Assembly (NCBI GenBank): GCA_910579465.1
Contig: CAJTUB010000006.1
Span: forward strand, 210,540 to 274,539
DNA from: an uncultured Lachnospiraceae bacterium
GTDB taxonomy: Bacteria > Bacillota > Clostridia > Lachnospirales > Lachnospiraceae
DNA: 64,000 nucleotides
Direction of reading: 5' to 3'
The translations under genes were made by a program, and so were the position numbers. Position 1 is the first letter of the stretch. Each line of letters opens with the position of its first letter. The notes below the pieces were generated by a model. It did no database searches. It saw nothing but the letters and a program-made list of their open reading frames with translations, and was not told the origin of the DNA. Shown in pieces: positions 25,113 to 32,936 of the stretch.

Positions 25113-26294
25113 CTAAAACCTGACTACGCTTCCGGCTTCCGCCGATTTATACGCAGCATATATAATTTTGATTGTATCATATGCAAGCTCAAAGCCTGAC
25201 CTCGGTTCCCTGTCAAAATACACGGATTCAATAAAGTCCCGCATTTCATCCGTATAGCCCCGGATAATTTCATCCTCCAGAAACGGATGATTCCAGCCCG
25301 TTTTTGATGGAAGCATCTCCGACAAGTAGACATCCTCCAGCCGCTCCTCATCCAAAAAATAAGTATCCATTAAATCAGACATTGTAAGCTTACAGTTAAT
25401 TACCGCATCATTACAATAAAACTCCACATAATTTTTACTTCCGCCAAGCAAGGTATCGGTTGCAATGACAACTGCCCTCGATTTATCCGAAAACTGCAGA
25501 AGAACTGTACCGCAATCCTCTACATCCAGCGGATTCGCAGCAATATGCCTGTGTTCATATTCGGATAATCCCTTCGTAACCGTTTCCATATCGGCAAACA
25601 CGCTCGATACGGTGATTTCCTCTCCCCTTGCTTCCGCCTCGATTCGTTTCATCCACAAAATTGCCGACAGCGGATGGGCACCGGTTCTGATAAAGGTTCC
25701 TCCGCCCGTTTTATCCCATTCTCCTGCGACCGGCGAGCTGGAACCCTTTAAGCTCTCCTCTCCCTTTGCAAACAGGATTCTGCTTTTCTTTTTCCTTATA
25801 ATTTCCCCCGCCTTTACAATCGCCGGGGCATATACAAAATTCTCAGCATACATAAACTTCTTCCCGGAAGCTTTCACAATGCCGCGCAACCGGTCAAGAG
25901 AAGCCAGAAGCTCCTCATACATAACCGCCTTCGGTACATGAAGTCCTATCGGCTTTTGGTCTGTTTCCTTCCCGAAATATCCGCTCAGCGGCTTTTCACA
26001 AATTACATGCTTCCCCGCCAGCATCGCCTCTTCTATCATCTTTTCATGCAGATAAGGCGGTGTGCAAATATCGATTACATCAATTTCCGGGTCGTCTAAT
26101 AAGTCCTGAAACTCCAGCGAGGCTTCTGCAAAGCCATACTTTACCTTCGCAGCATTTACCTGCTCCGGTCTTCTTGCCACAATACGCTTATAGCAAACCG
26201 GCACTCCGCTGAATCTCTTTAACGCATTCATATGTAATTCTGTTGCCCGTCCGGCGCCTGCTACTCCCAGACAAACCTCACCTTTTTCGTTCAT
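25113..26294 (-). CDS. Gfo/Idh/MocA-family oxidoreductase
   Basis: A 393-residue NAD(P)-dependent sugar dehydrogenase-like protein. LGVAGAGRATELHMNAL (residues 8-24) is the Rossmann dinucleotide loop, and VIDICTPPYLHEKMI and HVICEKPLSG (catalytic lysine in EKP) follow. Residues 140-393 form the substrate-binding half with FIRTGAHPLSAILW and its histidine. Members oxidise or epimerise sugar hydroxyls, often on nucleotide sugars. Lies between the ATP-grasp and MenD-like genes, same strand. Confidence 0.9.
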   Translation of the reverse strand: MNEKGEVCLGVAGAGRATELHMNALKRFSGVPVCYKRIVARRPEQVNAAKVKYGFAEASLEFQDLLDDPEIDVIDICTPPYLHEKMIEEAMLAGKHVICEKPLSGYFGKETDQKPIGLHVPKAVMYEELLASLDRLRGIVKASGKKFMYAENFVYAPAIVKAGEIIRKKKSRILFAKGEESLKGSSSPVAGEWDKTGGGTFIRTGAHPLSAILWMKRIEAEARGEEITVSSVFADMETVTKGLSEYEHRHIAANPLDVEDCGTVLLQFSDKSRAVVIATDTLLGGSKNYVEFYCNDAVINCKLTMSDLMDTYFLDEERLEDVYLSEMLPSKTGWNHPFLEDEIIRGYTDEMRDFIESVYFDREPRSGFELAYDTIKIIYAAYKSAEAGSVVRF

Positions 26295-26306
26295 GCAGCC
26301 TCCTTT

Positions 26307-27485
26307 TCAGACCATTTTTACCAAATCACGCCTGTATTCCGTTACCAGTACCCGTTTCATTTCCTCTGCGCTTGAAAACATCATAAATAAAAAGCCGACC
26401 GGTTCCTTTTTGTAATCCGTTATCCGGTCTCCTGCTTTAAGCAGCATAAACTGATAAAAGATATAGCTCTGATACTCCTTTGGAACTACGATTTCACCGA
26501 TCGTTCCGTTTTTCTCTGCCATTATCGTTTTATACGCAAAAAAGCCCTCCTGGACAGCCGTCCGCGGGATTCCGCCGCAGTCCAGCCCGCACTTTGCCCT
26601 TGCCTCCCAGTAGTCCCAGTCAATGCCGTTTAACATATTTGCCGGAACGGAATACATATTTCCTAACACCCGCCGCATCACCTCGATAATCCACGGCACA
26701 CCGTCTTTCATAATGTATTGCAGATGAAAAATCCCATCCTTCAGCTTCAGGGTCTCCGCGATTTTCTCAATCTGCGCTATCAGGAGTGTCGCCGCCTCCT
26801 GCCACCCGTCCGCAGGATATGTGTCAATCTCGACCCTGTAAGGATTCAAAACCGAATATTCGTTATTGCTGCAGAAACACACTACCTTTTGGTTGACTAA
26901 AAAGGTACAGAAGCCGTGCTGTGAACCTTCTATATACGGCTCTATAATAATTCTTCCGGCTCTGGATTTATCAAAAGCCTCCTCGACTGCCCGGCATGCT
27001 TCCTCCTCGTTGCATGCCTTATTGATTCCGTTTCCTGCACTGGCATCCACAGGCTTGACTATAATAGGATATTCCGCCCGCTCCAGTGCGCGGAATGCCG
27101 CCTCCTTCTCAAGAAAGGACTCCGAAAGCGGAGTCTGGATTCCCTCCTGTCTTGCAAAGCACTTAAACCTGTCCTTGTTGTGCAGCAACAGCGTTGTTTC
27201 GTACGAGTCATAGCCCGGCAGGCCAAGCTTCTCTGCCACATACGCTGCCGTATACACTCCGAAATCGTTACAGCACTGACAGACCGCATCTATCTTCTCT
27301 TCCTGCGCAATGGACAAAATCAGCTCCTTATCCGAGTAATCCGCCTTAATATACTTGTCTGCCCATTTTTCACCCGGAGAGTTTTCCCTGTTTCCGGTCG
27401 CTATAATATAATAGCCCAGCTTCCGCAACGCCCGCACTAATCCAAGATCATTATGACTTGTGCATAACAATAATACCTTTTGCAT
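26307..27485 (-). CDS. ATP-grasp carboxylate-amine ligase
   Basis: A 392-residue ATP-grasp protein. N-terminal VLLLCTSHNDLGLVRALRKL is the pre-ATP-grasp domain; EYPIIVKPVDASAGNGINK (about residues 135-153) and RIIIEPYIEGSQHGFCTFLV form the nucleotide site, and FHLQYIMKDGVPWIIEVMRR holds the magnesium ligands. The family joins a carboxylate to an amine or thiol via an acyl phosphate. In this cluster an amide on an amino sugar is a reasonable guess. 12 bp separate it from the oxidoreductase gene. Confidence 0.85.
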   Translation of the reverse strand: MQKVLLLCTSHNDLGLVRALRKLGYYIIATGNRENSPGEKWADKYIKADYSDKELILSIAQEEKIDAVCQCCNDFGVYTAAYVAEKLGLPGYDSYETTLLLHNKDRFKCFARQEGIQTPLSESFLEKEAAFRALERAEYPIIVKPVDASAGNGINKACNEEEACRAVEEAFDKSRAGRIIIEPYIEGSQHGFCTFLVNQKVVCFCSNNEYSVLNPYRVEIDTYPADGWQEAATLLIAQIEKIAETLKLKDGIFHLQYIMKDGVPWIIEVMRRVLGNMYSVPANMLNGIDWDYWEARAKCGLDCGGIPRTAVQEGFFAYKTIMAEKNGTIGEIVVPKEYQSYIFYQFMLLKAGDRITDYKKEPVGFLFMMFSSAEEMKRVLVTEYRRDLVKMV

Positions 27486-27501
27486 ACCGGTTTTATCCCC
27501 T

Positions 27502-28788
27502 TTATTTCTTAAGCTTACAAATTGTCATTTGTGTCTTTCCGCTTCTCATCTTAGGTATTTCATTGACATAGCGGAATTCATACTGGCTGTCTTCACCGAA
27601 TACTTCCTTTGATTCCTTTACAATTATCTCTTCGTAGCTATGATTTTCGGTATTTAAGACCCACACAAATTTTGTCTCTGTTTCCTGTATAATCTGAAAC
27701 TGCTTAATATCCAGAAAGCGCTTCATAAAAATCAGGCTTCTTAACCAGTTCACCATTCTCCCATCTGTCGTATACAGCATGTCTACTTTTCTTCCCACCA
27801 CATCACTTAAGTAAACTCTTCCATCACTTAAGCTTTTTTTAATAGCGAGGTCACCGTTTTCATACCGGATCATAGGAAACGCATAGTTAAATAAATCCGT
27901 TATCACAACTCTTCCGATTTCACCTTCCTTTGCCGGTACATCCTGTTCCATATCGAGCACCTCGATATAATAACTGGCATTATTTACACGATGCCCGTAC
28001 CCGCTTCCGTCTTCCTGCGCCATTGTCCCGCATTCCTCATTTCCATATCTTGAGTGGACCGGACATTGAAAATAGTCCTCCAGAATCTTCCTTGTACGCT
28101 CCTTCAGCCCTTCCGCCTCTGCCATTATGGATGACAGCTTTAATGCACAGTTTCCAGCCTTGCCTTCATAAATAAAATTGGCAATTGCGTCCCACATGGA
28201 ACTGTATGCTATTACCATTTTAGGCTGATAGGATTCTACCTCCTTCAACAGCTTTTCTATGGATGCATCATCAAAATATCCGCACTGTATCGTATAGACA
28301 TTATCTCTTTCCATTTTCTCTGCCGGGGGTACTACCTTATCATTCACTACCAGACATACAATCCTCTCATGCGACTCACAGCCTCCCATTTTTGCAAAAT
28401 ACTTGATATCTGCAATCATCCTGGAATGCTTCCTGCGGTCCCACAAAACAACAAACGGAGTTCCCGTTGAACCACTCGTTCTCTTTTCCTTATTATCCTC
28501 TCTGCCTTTAAACTCAGGAACCAGCACCTCATTCCAGTTTTCCCGCAGGATTTCCTTGTTTACAAGCGGAAAGTCCTCTATGCTCTTAAAGTTTTCATAT
28601 CTTTTATAAAATGCAGAATGTCTTGTGGCAAAAGTCAGCAGGTTTGTCAGATACCCCTTCCGGAACCCTTCTGTCAATGCCGGTTCTTCCATTACCGCCT
28701 CTACTTCCTTCAGCTGATTCACGATAAGACCATGATTTTTTTCCTCATCCTCTTTCAAAAATGCTAAATACTTTTCTTCGCGTTCCAT
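27502..28788 (-). CDS. CapK/PaaK-like adenylate-forming enzyme
   Basis: A 428-residue member of the phenylacetate-CoA ligase/CapK group of AMP-forming enzymes. KRTSGSTGTPFVVLWDRRKH (about residues 103-122) is the phosphate-binding loop, PVHSRYGNEECGTMAQE the adenine/ribose motif and VYLSDVVGRKVDMLYTTDGR the hinge region. These proteins activate an acid as acyl-adenylate, sometimes in polysaccharide loci. The acid here is unknown. 16 bp upstream of the ATP-grasp gene. Confidence 0.85.
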   Translation of the reverse strand: MEREEKYLAFLKEDEEKNHGLIVNQLKEVEAVMEEPALTEGFRKGYLTNLLTFATRHSAFYKRYENFKSIEDFPLVNKEILRENWNEVLVPEFKGREDNKEKRTSGSTGTPFVVLWDRRKHSRMIADIKYFAKMGGCESHERIVCLVVNDKVVPPAEKMERDNVYTIQCGYFDDASIEKLLKEVESYQPKMVIAYSSMWDAIANFIYEGKAGNCALKLSSIMAEAEGLKERTRKILEDYFQCPVHSRYGNEECGTMAQEDGSGYGHRVNNASYYIEVLDMEQDVPAKEGEIGRVVITDLFNYAFPMIRYENGDLAIKKSLSDGRVYLSDVVGRKVDMLYTTDGRMVNWLRSLIFMKRFLDIKQFQIIQETETKFVWVLNTENHSYEEIIVKESKEVFGEDSQYEFRYVNEIPKMRSGKTQMTICKLKK

Positions 28789-28804
28789 CTTCTATCTCCT
28801 CTTG

Positions 28805-30049
28805 TTATAAAAATTTCGACTTCCTGGTTTTCTGCAAAAACTCCTTCAGGCTTTTCTTTGTAATCTCTGCTCTTTTCGCCCATTCTGCCCTTTTCCTGCG
28901 GAGTATTTCCCTATAGGCATCCTGCTCATCCACAATACGCCGGAAATGCTCCTCCAAAGAGGCTGCGCTGATTTCCTCCACATACACCGCATAGTTCAAC
29001 AGCTCTGCCTCCCGGACAAAGGATTCCATTTTTTCTTCATAGATTACCGGTAGAAACGGTACTCCCATTTTGGCAGAAAAAATATTGGAATGATACCGCA
29101 TTCCGACAACCAGATATAACCGGGAAATCAGATATTGCTGAAAGTCCGAAGAGTATGCCTGATTTAAAATGAATACAGTTTCCTTTCCGCCCCGGTACGT
29201 TTCCAGAAGGCTGCTGTCATCCTGATTTTCAAATAATTGCGGAATCAATATGACGCCATACCCGGACCGCTGCAAAAACTCCAAAAAGCCCTGCATGGCA
29301 TTCCGGATTTCCTGTGCCATATTTTTATCTTTATACTTTACATTCCAGTCAAGCTCCGTTATCGTTACCCCGACTACCTTCGGATAGCGTTCCATAAATG
29401 CAGACAAGGACTCCTCTGCATAGAAAAGCTCCTCCTGTGCTTTCGTGTCCACCTCCGAACAGAACGCAGAGTCAATCGTAACCCTGGCGTTTCCTGCTGC
29501 CCCTATTTCCTTCAGAAACTCATATGACATCCGTTCCCGTACAAAAAGATATGGAATCCCGGAAAATAATCTCCTCCTGAGAAAGTTCCGGATTTTGTAC
29601 TTTGCCTCAAACGGGCCTATCGATGGAGACGCTATATAAAGCGGTTTCCTATAAAGCCTTGCATACCACAGCGGAAGCATATACTCCAGCTGCTTCCTCC
29701 ACCAGAAGCGGTCATTGATTACGGAGCCGCCGGGCGCATAGATAATAAAATCTGCCTTTCCTAACAGGGCTAAAAAGCGTTTCATGGCAGGATTCCTGCC
29801 TATCCTTCCTTTGGAAAGTAATTGTACTACATAGTCCGCAGGGTTCGGAAGAAACTGATTTGCAATGCACCGGACCGGACGTTTTTTTACAATAATACTT
29901 TCCTTTACCTTTTTCTTGTCCTTTATAATCACGGACACGCGGGCATCGGGTTTCCAATTCCATATTTCTTCTATGACTGCCAGCACTGCCGCTTCATCTC
30001 CATGATTGCTCCAGTGGGCATTTACCAATACAATATTTTCTCTCTTCAT
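28805..30049 (-). CDS. polysaccharide pyruvyl transferase family protein
   Basis: A 414-residue CsaB/WcaK-type protein. It opens IVLVNAHWSNHGDEAAVLAV, then has IIYAPGGSVINDRFWW, YIASPSIGPFEAKYKIRNFL, YLFVRERMSYEFLKEIG and VVGMRYHSNIFSAKMGVPF, the last being the family's conserved histidine block. Members transfer pyruvate from PEP to sugars as ketals, though many homologues act as glycosyltransferases. The ATG at 30049 follows GAAGGGAG; an upstream 26-codon extension is not convincing. Confidence 0.88.
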   Translation of the reverse strand: MKRENIVLVNAHWSNHGDEAAVLAVIEEIWNWKPDARVSVIIKDKKKVKESIIVKKRPVRCIANQFLPNPADYVVQLLSKGRIGRNPAMKRFLALLGKADFIIYAPGGSVINDRFWWRKQLEYMLPLWYARLYRKPLYIASPSIGPFEAKYKIRNFLRRRLFSGIPYLFVRERMSYEFLKEIGAAGNARVTIDSAFCSEVDTKAQEELFYAEESLSAFMERYPKVVGVTITELDWNVKYKDKNMAQEIRNAMQGFLEFLQRSGYGVILIPQLFENQDDSSLLETYRGGKETVFILNQAYSSDFQQYLISRLYLVVGMRYHSNIFSAKMGVPFLPVIYEEKMESFVREAELLNYAVYVEEISAASLEEHFRRIVDEQDAYREILRRKRAEWAKRAEITKKSLKEFLQKTRKSKFL

Positions 30050-30098
30050 CCGGGACTCCCTTCTCTTATGGGCCGCCTGCCAACTTCCCCGGCTGCCG

Positions 30099-31208
30099 CT
30101 ACCTTCTGCATTGCAATACGATTTCACAAATCCGGTCTACGTCCTCCAGGCTTAATTCCGCATAAAGAGGAAGTGTCAGCACACTCCTTGCAATATGTAC
30201 CGCAACCGGCGTCTGCGCTGTATCATACTTCCCTTGGAAGCAGTCAAACAGACTCGTCAGCGGATAGAAATATTTTCTTGCCATAATTCCACTTTCCGCT
30301 AAACGCTGAAACACCTCGTCCCGGTCTGCTCCGAATTGCTCCGCTTCAAACACTGCCGGAAAATAAGCATAATTCGTTTCTACACCCTCCTGTACCGGAT
30401 TCAGGTGTATTCCTGCAACCCCTTCCAGATAGCTGCGATACCGTTCTACAACTGATTTCCGCTTAGCAATCTCTTCCCGGATATGCCGTAAATTGCAGAT
30501 TCCCATTGCTGCGCAGAACTCATTCATTTTTGCGTTTGCTCCTACGCCGTCCACAATCTCCGGCCCGCGGATACCGAAGTTCTTTAAACGGTATAAATCC
30601 AGACCAAGCTCCGGGTCCCGGAAGCTTGCTGCCCCTCCCTCAATAGAATGAAAGACCTTGCTCGCATGGAAGCTGAAGCAGGAAACATCACCATAGGAGC
30701 CGATTCCCTTTCCCTGATAGGTTACACCAAAGGCATGTGCCGCATCGTAGATAACCTTTAAATGGTATTTTTGCGCAATCCGCCCTATTTCCTCTACATT
30801 GCAGACATTTCCATACACATGCACCGGTACAATCGCGCAGGTCTTTTCTGTAATCAGGCTTTCTATCTGTGAAGCATCGATGGTAAAGTCTTCCGGCGAT
30901 ATATCGCAAAACACCGGCTCCAGTCTGTTCCGGACAATCGCATGTGTCGTAGAGGCAAAGGTAAACGGTGTAGTTATTACCTCTCCCGCTACATTCAATG
31001 CCTGCAGGGAAAGCTCTAGCGCCATATGTCCGTTGGTAAACAAATCAATTGCTTCCACTCCGAGAAACTCTTTCAGTTCCTCCTGGAACTTTTTATGTTT
31101 TGTGCCCATATTGGTAAGCCACCGGCTGTCCCACATTTCTTTAATCTCTTCACAATACTCTTCGTATGCAGGCATAGAAGAACGTGTCACTGCTATTTTA
31201 TCCGGCAT
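30099..31208 (-). CDS. DegT/DnrJ/EryC1/StrS aminotransferase
   Basis: A 369-residue sugar aminotransferase of fold type I. DLFTNGHMALELSLQALNV, VITTPFTFASTTHAIVRN, VIYDAAHAFGVTYQGKGIG and SCFSFHASKVFHSIEGG (the PLP lysine is in HASK) are all family signatures. It converts a keto-sugar nucleotide to an amino sugar, providing the amine that the ATP-grasp or adenylate-forming partners could acylate. The start is the ATG after CGGAGGG. Confidence 0.92.
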   Translation of the reverse strand: MPDKIAVTRSSMPAYEEYCEEIKEMWDSRWLTNMGTKHKKFQEELKEFLGVEAIDLFTNGHMALELSLQALNVAGEVITTPFTFASTTHAIVRNRLEPVFCDISPEDFTIDASQIESLITEKTCAIVPVHVYGNVCNVEEIGRIAQKYHLKVIYDAAHAFGVTYQGKGIGSYGDVSCFSFHASKVFHSIEGGAASFRDPELGLDLYRLKNFGIRGPEIVDGVGANAKMNEFCAAMGICNLRHIREEIAKRKSVVERYRSYLEGVAGIHLNPVQEGVETNYAYFPAVFEAEQFGADRDEVFQRLAESGIMARKYFYPLTSLFDCFQGKYDTAQTPVAVHIARSVLTLPLYAELSLEDVDRICEIVLQCRR

Positions 31209-31262
31209 TAATATCCCTCCGTTTAACGCATTTCGCATTTTCTCTTTTGCCAGTCCGAAGCC

Positions 31263-32906
31263 TTAACCGGCCGTAAAAGAACTTTTTAACGCCTGTACCT
31301 CTTCGTCATCCGGACACATTTCCTCCAGATCTGCCAGCACAGCTTTTGCTTCCTCTGTTTTTCCTTCACGAAGCAGATACTCACAGCTGCATTTCTTTAA
31401 CAGTACAAACAGTTCTGCTTCCTCTAAAATAGCGGCAAGCGAAACCGCCAGTTCCAAAATCCCCCCGCTTTTCTGCCATTGCTCCATTTTTAGACGTTCC
31501 AGGCAAAGCTCTTCCGCCTCCAGATATTCCTCGGCACACACTGCGGCAACGATGTCCGGATTTTCCTCCCAGACAGACGCCTCTGCGTCGGGCAGAAGCA
31601 GATTCTGTCCGGTCAGAACAGTCATTACATTGCCAATCTTTTTATAGATATCCGGCCGCTTCTTTGCAACAGAATAGACAATCTGCGCCATTTTCTTTAC
31701 ATTTTTCTCCTGCTCCAAAGCAACTGCAAGAAACAGCTCCGGACACTCCTCGCAGAACACCTCCTGCTTCATCTCCTGATACGCCTCCTGCTCCTGTCCG
31801 ATACAAAGCAATAGAAGCACCGCCTTATGCTTCGCACACAGCACTGCAAACTCCTGCTCCTGCAAAGCTTCTTTTCCATAAAGAAGGCGAATCCATGTCA
31901 GGATAAGCCTGCTGCCGTTCTCTGCTGCCCCCTCCCCGGCATATAGCAGCGCAATTGCCTTTCCGAACCTATCCGTAAATGCCCTTTTCTCTTCCGGCGC
32001 AAACTGCTTTAATATGCCGTACATCTGCACGGTCTGCTCTTTGAGAATAATTTCTTCCATTACTTCGCATTTCTCTTCTGCTGTACGGTCACTTTTTACT
32101 GCCAGCTGCATCGTATCCGAAATGGCATTCTGATACACCCGGAACAGATAAACCTCATTTTTCAGCGTAAGACCGTCCCGTCCGGAAAGCAGCCCTCTCG
32201 CCATATCAAGCACCACCCAATCTGACAAAAAACGGTTTCTGTTATAGGTACGGCTGTCTGTATTCCCATGAAGTCGGTAATGATGCAGTATCTTGTCTAC
32301 TGTTCCCATACGCTTTGCAGCAAATGCTATGCTCAGGATAATTACCGTATCCCAGGCGTATCCGGACGCCTCAATCTTTTTTAAGGTAACCTTATCAACA
32401 TACTGCATCAGACTGGTTCGGATTATTTTTCCCCAGTGTGTCCTCAGCTGCCAGTACAGTATATCAAAATATTGTACCAATTCCTTTTCATCAAAGGAAA
32501 TGTTCCGGTTTATCCCAGCCTCTCCGAGCGACTCATCCTTTGCATTTATCAGCCCGCATCTCCCAAATACAATATCCAGATTATCTTTTACTGCAGCCTC
32601 ATAAAGTACCTCTGCTGCGTTTGGCTCCAGATAATCGTCATGGTCCAGAACCATAAAATACTCTGTTGCTACATAAGCGTTTACCGCCTCAATCACACCG
32701 ATATTATTTTCTTCATTCCGGTACAGTCTTACCCTTTTGTCCTTTGCCGCATACTCCTCTAATACTTCCTTTGTCCCGTCGGAAGATGCGTTATCTACAA
32801 TTACATACTCAAAGTCGCAAAATGTCTGTTCCAATACGCTGTCAACACAGGGAAAAATATATCTTCCCGGATTGTGCGCCATGGTTATTATCGTAATCTT
32901 TGCCAT
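31263..32906 (-). CDS. family 2 glycosyltransferase with C-terminal helical repeat region
   Basis: A 547-residue protein. Residues 1-230 are a GT-A domain: ITIITMAHNPGRYIFPCVDS, YVIVDNASSDGTKEVLEEYA and the metal-binding YFMVLDHDDYLEPNAAE. Residues 260-547 are alpha-helical, glutamate-rich and TPR-like, ending in EEAKAVLADLEEMCPDDEEV. That tail is nearly the same as the tail of the next glycosyltransferase (32937-35147). No membrane segment. Multi-domain GT2 proteins of this kind are often found beside flagellin genes. Confidence 0.88.
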   Translation of the reverse strand: MAKITIITMAHNPGRYIFPCVDSVLEQTFCDFEYVIVDNASSDGTKEVLEEYAAKDKRVRLYRNEENNIGVIEAVNAYVATEYFMVLDHDDYLEPNAAEVLYEAAVKDNLDIVFGRCGLINAKDESLGEAGINRNISFDEKELVQYFDILYWQLRTHWGKIIRTSLMQYVDKVTLKKIEASGYAWDTVIILSIAFAAKRMGTVDKILHHYRLHGNTDSRTYNRNRFLSDWVVLDMARGLLSGRDGLTLKNEVYLFRVYQNAISDTMQLAVKSDRTAEEKCEVMEEIILKEQTVQMYGILKQFAPEEKRAFTDRFGKAIALLYAGEGAAENGSRLILTWIRLLYGKEALQEQEFAVLCAKHKAVLLLLCIGQEQEAYQEMKQEVFCEECPELFLAVALEQEKNVKKMAQIVYSVAKKRPDIYKKIGNVMTVLTGQNLLLPDAEASVWEENPDIVAAVCAEEYLEAEELCLERLKMEQWQKSGGILELAVSLAAILEEAELFVLLKKCSCEYLLREGKTEEAKAVLADLEEMCPDDEEVQALKSSFTAG

Positions 32907-32936
32907 AGCCTTCTCTTTCCTTCCGTTCTGAATGCC